A stretch of 33,529 nt of DNA, taken from assembly GCF_010692395.1 (NCBI RefSeq), contig NZ_JAAHHS010000046.1, forward strand, positions 1 through 33,529, written 5' to 3'. The position numbers were made by a program, and so were the translations under genes. Positions 25,723-32,726 of this stretch are shown here, piece by piece. Below the pieces are notes generated by a model. The model was not told the DNA's origin. It was given only the letters and a program-made list of their open reading frames with translations, and made no database searches. The stretch comes from Moorena sp. SIO3H5. GTDB lineage: Bacteria; Cyanobacteriota; Cyanobacteriia; Cyanobacteriales; Coleofasciculaceae. Position 1 is the first letter of the stretch. Every line of letters begins with the position of its first letter.

Positions 25723-28700
25723 CTACTTCCACCACCGGCTAACATCATCAACCGCTGCCACCGTTTCTTTTAGGGCTTCAACACCCCCAAACTTGATGAT
25801 TAAAGGAGCTAATTTAGGAAGAGCTTTCAGAAAATTGGAACGGTTTAGACTAGCTAAACTATCAAGAATTTGTTGCCACAGAGGACAATCAACTGAGGAA
25901 GGAGTTAAGCTCTTAATTAAGTCCTCTAAGGCTAATACTCGGTATTGTTCAGACCCAATCGCTCTGGCGGCTTCTAAGGCTTTTGGTAACAACCCTTGGG
26001 GTAAGTGCGGGGCTAAGGCCTGTAAGACAGAGCTTCGAGCGGATTCACTCTCAAAGGCTATGGCGCAATCTAAGGCTTCTGGTAACACTTCAGGTAAGTC
26101 CACTAAGTCTAAGTAGAATGAAAATAATAACTCTGAGACACATAAAAAGCCTTTAATCTCAGGGACTCTGAAAGCTTCTAAGGCTTCTAGTAACACTTCT
26201 GGGAAGTGGGGTGCTAAGTCGATTAAAGCTCGGGCTCGGTGGCATTTATCCTCAAGAGCTCTGGCGGCTTCTAAGGCTTCTAGTAACACTTCGGGTAAGT
26301 GGGGGATTAAGCGGATTAAAGCATCGGCTCGGTGGCATTTATCCCCAAGGGCTCTGGCGGCTTTTAAGGCTTCTGGTAAAACTTCGGGTAAGTGGGGGAT
26401 TAAGCGGATTAAAGCATCGGCTCGGTCTTTTTCATCCGAAAGCCCTCTGGCGCAATCTAAGGCTTCTGGTAACACTTCTGATAAGTGGGGGGCTAAGGCG
26501 ACTAAGGTTAATCCTCGGTCTTTTTCATCCGAAAGCCCTCTGGCGCAATCTAAGGCTTTGGGTAACAACGTTTCGGGTAAGTGGCGGGCTAAACTCTGTA
26601 AGGCGTTGGCTCGGTGGGATTCATCCTCAAGGGCTCTAGCGTAATCTAAGGCTTCTGGTAACACTTCTGGGAAGTGGGGAATTAAGCGGATAAAGGCACC
26701 GGCTTGGTCTTTTTCATTCCGAATCGCTCTGGCGCAACCCAAGACTTCTGGTATAACTTCTGGGAAGTGGGGGGCTAAGCGGATTAAGACATCAGCTCGA
26801 TGGGATTTATCCCCAATCCCTCTGGCAACGTTTAAGGCTTTGGGTAACAACAGATCGGGTAAGTGGGGGGCTAAGGGGATTAAGGCTTGTGCTCGGTAGA
26901 ATTCATCCGAAATCATTCGGACGCAATCTAACGCTTGGGGTAACAGTTCTGGTAAGTGGGGGGTTAAGCCTATTAAGGCATCAGCTCGCTGGGATTTATC
27001 CCCAATCCATCTAGCAGCGTTTAAGGCTTCTGGTAAAACTTCTGGTAAGTGGTGGGCTAAGTCGATTAAAGCATCGGCTCGGTCTTTTTCATCCAAAATC
27101 CCTCTAGCAGCGTTTAAGGCTTCTGGTAAAACTTCGGGTAAGTAGGGGGCTAAGTCGATTAAAGCATCGGCTCGGTCGGATCCACCCCAAATGGCTTTGG
27201 TACAATCTAAGGCTTCTGGTAAAACATCAGGTAAGTAGGGGGCTAATCTGATTAAGGCATAGGCTCGGTGGGATTCATCCCCAAGGGCCCTGATGCAATC
27301 GAAAGCTTGGTATAACAACACTTGGGGTAAGTGGGGGGCTAAGCCGATTAAACCATATACTCGGTCCGATTCATCCGAAATGTCTATGACGGCTTCTAAG
27401 GCTTTTGGTAAGAAGCTTTCCGGTAACCGGAGGGCTAAGGCTTTTAAAAAATTGGCTCGGTCGTATTCATCCCGAATGGCTTTGGCGAAATCTAACGCTT
27501 GGGCTAACCACACTTGGGGTAAGTGGGGGGCTAAGTCGATTAAGGCTTGTACTGAGTATCTTTTATCCGAAATCCCTATGGCAGCGTTTAAGGCTTCTGG
27601 TAACACATCCGGTAAGTGAGGGGCTAAGGCGATTAAGGCATCGGCTCGGTCTTTTTGATTCGAAATCCCTCTGGTAGCTTCTAAAGCTTCTGGTAAAACT
27701 TCTCGGAAGTTGCGGCCTAAACTCTGTAAGGCTTTTGCTCGGTCTTTTTCATTCGAAATCCTTCTGGTGCAATCTAACGCTTGGGGTAACAAGGTTTCGG
27801 GTAAGTGAGGGGCTAAGGCGATTAAGGCATCGGCTCGGTCTTTTTGATCCGAAATCCCTCTGGTAGCTTCTAAAGCTTCTGGTAAAACTTCTCGGAAGTT
27901 GCGGCCTAAACTCTGTAAGGCTTTTGCTCGGTCTTTTTGATCCGAAATCCTTCTGGCGCAATCTAACGCTTGGGGTAAGACTTCTTGGAAATCGGAGGCT
28001 AATCCCTCTAAGGCTAATGCTTGGTATTCTTCAGACGAAAGCCCTTTGGCGCAATCTAAGGCTTCTGGTAATAAAGAAGGCGGAAGATACTTACTAATTG
28101 CCTTCAAAGCGTATACTTTACTTCTAGAATCTTGGCTCTGTCGCACATAAGCCAGTGCCTGGGCTGCCGTCCAAATTTTGTTCTCAACTAATGCTGCCAT
28201 TAACCTTGGAGGAATATTTCCGGCCAAACTGTTGAGGGATGTCGTAATCAGAGCATACCGACACTGTAAACTAATGGATTTCGTGGGATTTTCTGTAAAA
28301 TTGCCTGCTGCTATTGCCCAAGCTCTCGATACATCCTTAACAAAATTGGCAGTTTTTCCCTGTCTATCACACTGGGAATACCAACCGTTATCTCCTGCTG
28401 GAGTTTCTTCTTTCAGGAGTTGATGAATGTCATCTATCTTGTGGGCTTTTTCTAGATGCCAAGTTAAGTGGTTATAGATATAACCATCATCGGGTAAGGT
28501 ATGCCATAATCCGTTTTCGGTCTTAGTTTGATAACGTTCTAATAATTGCTGATGGGCTTCGGGGATTGATAATCCTAACTCTGGTTGCAGCAGATTACGG
28601 GCTAAATCATGTAACAGGTCATGGAGGCGATAGTTAGTGTCTTGGGTACTAGAGACTCCTGGTAGTAATAAGGATTTTTGTCGTAAGTATCGTAAAGTCT

Positions 28701-29634
28701 TTTTGGCTTGAAATGAAGTACAGTTCCATAACGTTGTCGCCATGGTTTCAGTAATGGTGACATCCTCCGGCAGTACCCCTAACCAAGCAAATTTTTTCAA
28801 TCTCTCGGGGGATAATCGCTTTAAACTGAGATTAAAGGAAGCCACTAGACTGTAGTTTTTGCGCTTGGCGTCACTTGGTTCTTCCTCTGGTTCCAATCGA
28901 TCCAAGGCTTCTAAATTAGCAATTTCAGCTTCTAACTCACTAAGTAACTCTTCCCAAGAGATGCCATCCCTAACTTGGGCAGCAGCTAATTCTAATGCTA
29001 GGGGTAAGTAGCCGACTGTTTTGGCTAATGTTTCAGCATAGTCGAGTTCTTGATTAGTTAACTCATTGTTGAAACAAGCGGTTAATAACTCCAAGGATTG
29101 ATTTAGAGTCATCACATCTAAATCATAGCGAATCGCACCGTTAACCGGAGCTTCTCTTGTCGTCACTAAAACCCGACAGGCACCCCCTGCTACTCGAAAG
29201 GGTTCAACATGGTCAGGATGCCAAACATCATCCACTACTAGCAACGCTTTTTTATCGGATAATAACGTTCTTAATTGTAAAGAAGCGCTATCAATATTAA
29301 TCGGTTTGAAGTCATAATCTCCTAATGCCTGTATCCACGTACTTAAAAAGGATAAGATATCAGGCTGCTGACCTAAGGTTGCCCAAAAAATCCCATCGGT
29401 AAAATAGGATTGAACCTCTGGATCATGGGCTAAGGCTGCAGCTAAGGTAGATTTCCCAATTCCTCCTAAACCATAGATGGCACTAACTACTAAGGTGCCA
29501 GCTCTAGCGGTTTCTTGGGATAAAAGAATTTGTTTTAGTCGTTGGCTTACTTCCGGGCGTTCGACATAATACGGAGGTAGTGGGGGTGCTTGATTTGTTC
29601 GAGTTTGGTTAACCTGCCTCCCAGGCGACTGTAG
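25723..29634 (-). CDS. STAND NTPase (NB-ARC) with ~23 helical repeats; main part, downstream of an in-frame UGA
   Basis: The frame is open from 29634 to the stop at 25723, but the first ATG/GTG/TTG (TTG at 29244) lies after the Walker A motif, so this cannot be an independent NTPase gene. Read as a continuation of the 165-residue ORF upstream (same frame, codons numbered from 30132): linker and PPYYVERPEVSQRL, Walker A GLGGIGKST near 221-229, Walker B LLVVDDVW near 296-303, LVTTRE sensor, GYLPLALELAA, and a winged-helix end with LHDLLHDLAR. A helical linker follows, then about 23 copies of a 31-32-residue two-helix repeat (consensus LPEVLPEALDCARGISDE). Such proteins act as ATP-driven sensors, often in phage defence. 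Whether this one is expressed depends on the UGA. Confidence 0.8.
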   Translation of the reverse strand, partial: LQSPGRQVNQTRTNQAPPLPPYYVERPEVSQRLKQILLSQETARAGTLVVSAIYGLGGIGKSTLAAALAHDPEVQSYFTDGIFWATLGQQPDILSFLSTWIQALGDYDFKPINIDSASLQLRTLLSDKKALLVVDDVWHPDHVEPFRVAGGACRVLVTTREAPVNGAIRYDLDVMTLNQSLELLTACFNNELTNQELDYAETLAKTVGYLPLALELAAAQVRDGISWEELLSELEAEIANLEALDRLEPEEEPSDAKRKNYSLVASFNLSLKRLSPERLKKFAWLGVLPEDVTITETMATTLWNCTSFQAKKTLRYLRQKSLLLPGVSSTQDTNYRLHDLLHDLARNLLQPELGLSIPEAHQQLLERYQTKTENGLWHTLPDDGYIYNHLTWHLEKAHKIDDIHQLLKEETPAGDNGWYSQCDRQGKTANFVKDVSRAWAIAAGNFTENPTKSISLQCRYALITTSLNSLAGNIPPRLMAALVENKIWTAAQALAYVRQSQDSRSKVYALKAISKYLPPSLLPEALDCAKGLSSEEYQALALEGLASDFQEVLPQALDCARRISDQKDRAKALQSLGRNFREVLPEALEATRGISDQKDRADALIALAPHLPETLLPQALDCTRRISNEKDRAKALQSLGRNFREVLPEALEATRGISNQKDRADALIALAPHLPDVLPEALNAAIGISDKRYSVQALIDLAPHLPQVWLAQALDFAKAIRDEYDRANFLKALALRLPESFLPKALEAVIDISDESDRVYGLIGLAPHLPQVLLYQAFDCIRALGDESHRAYALIRLAPYLPDVLPEALDCTKAIWGGSDRADALIDLAPYLPEVLPEALNAARGILDEKDRADALIDLAHHLPEVLPEALNAARWIGDKSQRADALIGLTPHLPELLPQALDCVRMISDEFYRAQALIPLAPHLPDLLLPKALNVARGIGDKSHRADVLIRLAPHFPEVIPEVLGCARAIRNEKDQAGAFIRLIPHFPEVLPEALDYARALEDESHRANALQSLARHLPETLLPKALDCARGLSDEKDRGLTLVALAPHLSEVLPEALDCARGLSDEKDRADALIRLIPHLPEVLPEALKAARALGDKCHRADALIRLIPHLPEVLLEALEAARALEDKCHRARALIDLAPHFPEVLLEALEAFRVPEIKGFLCVSELLFSFYLDLVDLPEVLPEALDCAIAFESESARSSVLQALAPHLPQGLLPKALEAARAIGSEQYRVLALEDLIKSLTPSSVDCPLWQQILDSLASLNRSNFLKALPKLAPLIIKFGGVEALKETVAAVDDVSRWWK
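25915..28092 (-). repeat. Array of ~23 coding repeats of 93-96 bp, with a 189-bp recent duplication
   Basis: The C-terminal part of the STAND gene is built from about 23 units of 31-32 residues, each starting near LPEVLPEAL and ending in LAPH, with one degenerate unit near 26105-26190. At DNA level 27611-27789 and 27800-27978 are almost identical and offset by 189 bases, so a two-unit block has duplicated recently. This looks like a sensor array that evolves by unit gain and loss. Confidence 0.85.
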
Positions 29635-30132
29635 TCAAAAGGTATTATTTTGGTCTCCTTGAATAGTTTGCTTTTCTCCAATATTTCCAATATTAGTTTG
29701 TTTCTCTCCAAAATTAGTATTCTCTTGATTAAGAATATTCCTTTTGGCAAAGTTTTTCACGTTTTCATTGTTGTAAGTCTCACTAGTAGCCTGGTGGGAT
29801 TCCAAAGCTTTGATAATCTCTTGACGAATTTCTTCTAAGTTAGGCAAAGCTTCAGCATCAACAGTAGTCACCAAACGCTCCATACTTTGGGCAACTTCCG
29901 GATTTTGCTTCGCTGCTGTTTCTAGCTCCAATACCACTTCAGCATAATCAAGAGGTTGCTCTGGGGCTTGCTCGATAGCCATTACTGTATCTGGAGACTG
30001 GTTTCTCAGGGATTCTACAAACTGGCTAGTATTGTCCCAAACAACTTGCCCGACATTTTCTCCAGTTTTTTCTAAGGCTTTAGTGGCGAGCACAGTAGAA
30101 ATAGCGACAACGGCAGCAGCTAATGGTTCCAT
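29635..30132 (-). CDS. N-terminal domain of the split STAND protein, ending at in-frame UGA
   Basis: A 165-residue ORF beginning MEPLAAAVVAISTVLATKAL and ending with TGA at 29635-29637. The first 18 residues are hydrophobic and alanine-rich, followed by a helical part (TGENVGQVVWDNTSQFVESL) and an Asn/Gly/Gln-rich linker with a repeated GEKQT. This resembles the N-terminal region of cyanobacterial NB-ARC proteins, which normally runs straight into the NTPase domain; here the NTPase frame continues in phase directly after the stop. It is either the first part of one gene read through UGA, or the front piece of a broken gene. It might also act alone as a short product. No Shine-Dalgarno is obvious upstream. 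Confidence 0.7.
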   Translation of the reverse strand: MEPLAAAVVAISTVLATKALEKTGENVGQVVWDNTSQFVESLRNQSPDTVMAIEQAPEQPLDYAEVVLELETAAKQNPEVAQSMERLVTTVDAEALPNLEEIRQEIIKALESHQATSETYNNENVKNFAKRNILNQENTNFGEKQTNIGNIGEKQTIQGDQNNTF

Positions 30133-30276
30133 AGTTGAAGGAGATTACTCACAGTCTTTGTTTATTATAGTATTTTTAAATTGGTTGAGGTGGATTTATT
30201 TAGGGAGTAGGGAGCAGGGAGTAGGGAGCAGGGAAATGCTATACTCAATATTATAGTAGTCAAAGTAGTTTAAATA
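30133..30276. repeat. Divergent promoter gap with a heptamer array
   Basis: Between the divergent STAND and TPR genes, 30199-30235 carries AGGGAGT and AGGGAGC units. The start sites of both genes must lie within this 144-base gap. Confidence 0.75.
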
Positions 30277-31137
30277 ATGCTAATCTTACCAGAAGAAGAA
30301 TTAACTAAATTAGTTTTAAATAACGAGCACTTGATTATCGAATATTTAGTAATAAGCGAGGCAAACTTAAAAAATCTGGAGCAATCTAATCAAGAAGGAT
30401 TTTATGCTGAATTTAAGCAAATTATCGAAAGAATTAATTTTGTAGAGGATTTTGATCGAATTGGATCAGAACACAAGGGTCAGCCTTTAATGGCAGCTCT
30501 CGGAGATGAATTTGAACTAAATGGTCAAATTGCGATCGCTGAAGCCCTCAATAATCAATCATTACTTGCTATGGGGTGGAATCGTTTAGGACGATTACTC
30601 CAACAACAGGGTCAATTAGATCAAGCACAGCAGGCTTTTGAACAAGAAATTGCGATCGCTGAAGCCCTCAATAATCAATCATTACTTGCGATGGGATTGA
30701 ACCATTTAGGAGAAGTGCTCCAACAACAGGGTAAATTAGATCAAGCACAGCAGGCTTTTGAACGAGCACTTAAAATCGATACTGTTAATAAATTTAGTAG
30801 TCTTTACACAGGACTATCTAGATTATCAACAGTTTTGGAAAAACATATCTTTGACTTCTCCAAGGACTATCTAGAACGTATTAAACGTAGATTAATGGCA
30901 ATTTTGCAAGCTTCTGCCTTGGCATCTGAACAAAATGAGCTTCCATACGCAGCCAAAAACTATCTTATGGATATCAGAAATACGGCAAGGGGAATTTTGT
31001 GGCAGATTGACAATTATCAACTATCTCATCAAAAGTATCCAGTTACAAACCTCTTAGATTGGCTAAAAACTTCACCAACTTGGGCTGGAGATGATTTTCA
31101 AGAGTGTTTGGACTATGTCAACCGAGTTAGGGAATAA
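30277..31137 (+). CDS. Tetratricopeptide-repeat protein
   Basis: A 286-residue soluble protein. Residues about 85-165 hold two TPR-like units of 40 residues that are almost identical: IAIAEALNNQSLLAMG, then QQQGQLDQAQQAFE versus QQQGKLDQAQQAFE. The DNA copies are offset by exactly 120 bases (HIP1 at 30531 and again at 30651), so this is a recent duplication. The N-terminal 80 residues (MLILPEEELTKLVLNNEHLI) and the helical C-terminus (LPYAAKNYLMDIRNTARGIL) match nothing I can name. It reads divergently from the STAND gene and is followed 16 bases later by a PIN gene. A partner or adaptor role is possible but inferred. Confidence 0.7.
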   Translation: MLILPEEELTKLVLNNEHLIIEYLVISEANLKNLEQSNQEGFYAEFKQIIERINFVEDFDRIGSEHKGQPLMAALGDEFELNGQIAIAEALNNQSLLAMGWNRLGRLLQQQGQLDQAQQAFEQEIAIAEALNNQSLLAMGLNHLGEVLQQQGKLDQAQQAFERALKIDTVNKFSSLYTGLSRLSTVLEKHIFDFSKDYLERIKRRLMAILQASALASEQNELPYAAKNYLMDIRNTARGILWQIDNYQLSHQKYPVTNLLDWLKTSPTWAGDDFQECLDYVNRVRE

Positions 31138-31153
31138 ATAGGGAAAATCATCT

Positions 31154-31603
31154 GTGTATTTACTAGACACTAACCACTGTAGTTTTGTGATTGTTCAAAA
31201 AGATTACCGAGTTATCAAAAAATTAGAGTCACTTATGCCAGATACCGAATTAGCTATCAACACTATTATTTACGGGGAATTACTCACTATGGCTGAAAAA
31301 TCCCAAAGGATACCGGAAAACTTAGCCTTGATAGAGAATTTTGTTAGCCGCTTGAAAATTTATCCCATAGACCAGGAAACTTCTAAAATTTATGGCAAGT
31401 TTCATGCTGAACTATTTGCCAAGTTTGCTCCCCAAGACAAAGCCAAGCGTAGAAAATTTAACATCAAGGATGCAGGAGTACGCATCAACGATTTATGGAT
31501 AGCTTGCACAGCCATACAACATAATTTAATTATTGTTTCAGAAGATAGGGATTATCGAAAAATGAATGAAGTCAGGAATCTAAAATTAGAGTGCTGGAAG
31601 TAA
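31154..31603 (+). CDS. PIN-domain protein, VapC-like
   Basis: A 149-residue PIN-fold protein from a GTG start at 31154, chosen because it gives MYLLDTNHCS, the standard PIN opening. Acidic residues: Asp5, Glu42 in IIYGELLTMA, Asp113 in INDLWIACTA, and Asp131 in VSEDRDYRKM, completing the Mg2+ site of an endoribonuclease. The family is the VapC/FitB type. No small antitoxin gene precedes it: the upstream neighbour is the TPR gene, whose stop lies 16 bases before. It may be an orphan toxin, may be neutralised by the TPR protein or by a distant antitoxin, or may serve the neighbouring STAND system. Confidence 0.8.
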   Translation: MYLLDTNHCSFVIVQKDYRVIKKLESLMPDTELAINTIIYGELLTMAEKSQRIPENLALIENFVSRLKIYPIDQETSKIYGKFHAELFAKFAPQDKAKRRKFNIKDAGVRINDLWIACTAIQHNLIIVSEDRDYRKMNEVRNLKLECWK

Positions 31604-31769
31604 TAAAAAAACCTTAAATAAACAAATTAAAGGGGCATTGGTGATTCGGTTTCAGGTGTTGCTCATTACCACATATCACAAAAAAAGCACAAAATAAATA
31701 CACATAATTGAGTTGATAAATACCTAATTTTACTATTTGTAAATAAATGTAAAAACTTTAAATTACCCC

Positions 31770-31798
31770 TTGCATTTTTTCCAGGAGTTATCTATACT
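31770..31798 (+). promoter_or_regulatory. Sigma-70-type promoter candidate before the tandem RNA element
   Basis: TTGCAT (31770-31775) and TATACT (31793-31798) are separated by 17 bases, close to the ideal spacing. A start near 31805 would lie just before the first copy of the 116-bp element. Judged by eye only. Confidence 0.5.
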
Positions 31799-31810
31799 AT
31801 ATAAAGTTAC

Positions 31811-32042
31811 GACCGATACTAATAGCCGCGCTGGAAATACCTGTTAACCACAACCAGCGCGGCTTTCCTCCCTCCTAAAAAGGAGTTATTTCCATGATGC
31901 CAAAAATATCACGATCATCAATCCTGGACCGATACTAATAGCCGCGCTGGCAAAAACTGTTAACCACGACCAGCGCGGCTTTCCTCCCTCCTAAAAAGGA
32001 GTTATTTCCATGATGCCAAAAATATCATGATCATCAATCCCG
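31811..32042 (+). ncRNA. Tandem 116-bp structured element (candidate small RNA or leader), two copies
   Basis: Copy 1 is 31811-31926 and copy 2 is 31927-32042, with few differences. Each has a 10-bp perfect stem, GCCGCGCTGG/CCAGCGCGGC (31825-31834 with 31854-31863; 31941-31950 with 31970-31979), and a 19-base loop, then a second stem CTCCT/AGGAG with an AAAA loop (31872-31885; 31988-32001). The AGGAG is itself an ideal Shine-Dalgarno, 8 bases before ATGATG (31894; 32010). The loop of stem 1 varies between copies while the stem is kept, as expected for an RNA structure. I recognise no known RNA family. Confidence 0.5.
31894..31938 (+). CDS. Very short ORF in copy 1 of the tandem element
   Basis: ATGATG at 31894 opens a 14-codon frame (MMPKISRSSILDRY) ending with TAA at 31936-31938, three bases before the GC-rich stem of copy 2. 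An AGGAG at 31881-31885 is correctly spaced but masked by the CTCCT/AGGAG hairpin. In copy 2 (32010-32030) a base change turns the seventh codon into TGA, leaving MMPKIS. It may be a leader peptide or a non-coding coincidence. Confidence 0.25.
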   Translation: MMPKISRSSILDRY

Positions 32043-32056
32043 GTTGGGTGCATCGT

Positions 32057-32096
32057 AAGCTATCAGCTATCAGCTATCAGCTATCAGCTATCAGCT
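32057..32096. repeat. AGCTATC heptamer array
   Basis: About five to six copies of AGCTATC are present in a row, directly after the tandem RNA element; the same heptamer forms the array at 23321-23353. Confidence 0.85.
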
Positions 32097-32173
32097 TTGG
32101 GCTTATGGCGACGGTACGGAAACAATTTATGCCCATAGCGCACGCTACACCAAACAGCTTTTGAACAAAATAA

Positions 32174-32260
32174 GCACCTCAAGCAGCGTGAGCCGTCAGC
32201 CATTAGCTGACAGCTGACGGCTGACAGCTAATGGGCTACAGATGCTGCTACTTGAGGTGC
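32174..32260. repeat. 87-bp near-palindrome bounded by GCACCTCAAG / CTTGAGGTGC
   Basis: The ends are perfect inverted repeats (32174-32183 and 32251-32260), and the inner CATTAGCTGACAGCTGACGG and CTGACAGCTAATGGG halves also pair (CATTAGCTG with CAGCTAATG). It can form a long hairpin or cruciform. The arm recurs at 32659-32668 as GCACCTCAAGTAGCGC, so it is a dispersed palindromic repeat rather than a unique site. Confidence 0.7.
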
Positions 32261-32726
32261 CAAAAGCCAACGGCTGACTTATGACTTATGACTTATGACC
32301 GCTGACTGCTGAATAATTACATTTCACGAGAGTAAAAAAACAGGAATATATTTCGACGAATAAAAAAAGAAAACCTGTAATACTAGCATACAATAGTGAA
32401 AATCTCGTCTACTATAAGAGTAAGTTACTGCTTAACTCCTCACTGGACAAACACTGTCAAGTACCCGGGGAATTAATAGTTATAGTTACTCATAGAATCA
32501 AGGGAACTAGTGTAAGGATAAGCCAAGTTAATGGTCACTCAGGGCTTAGGCTTATTTAAGATTAGGGTGTTATCTAAGCCAAAAGAGTTTTCACTAGTAG
32601 CCCAAGGCCAAAAAAAATAATTAATTCAGGGGTCTACGCTGAAAGCTGAAAGCTGACGGCACCTCAAGTAGCGCATATGGTTACAAGTATTGATTTTTCT
32701 TCTAAGCACTAAACCTTTGATTACTA

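Larger units (their letters stand above)
31604..32726. other. Gene-free kilobase with RNA-like and repeat elements
   Basis: No conventional gene is visible. In order: AT-rich DNA to 31765; a promoter-like sequence at 31770-31798; two tandem 116-bp elements (31811-32042); an AGCTATC array (32057-32096); an 87-bp near-palindrome (32174-32260); TGACTTA units (about 32275-32297); plain sequence; and a further copy of the palindrome arm at 32659-32668. Confidence 0.7.

Noticed and set aside
26211..28423. Several + strand frames opposite the STAND repeat region (such as 26211-26639, 27293-27619 and 27405-27677)
   Set aside because: They are antisense shadows of the coding repeats: their apparent repeats follow the 93-96-base period of the minus-strand gene.
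29547..29750. Minus-strand frame overlapping the UGA, reached by a +1 shift as in prfB
   Set aside because: A +1 shift at TTT TGA C leads to a frame that stops at 29547, while the NTPase lies in the unshifted frame, so frameshifting does not explain the split.
32377..32391. NtcA site for amt (GTA...TAC)
   Set aside because: The spacing is 9 bases rather than 8, and it is not placed at the right distance from a clear -10 box.
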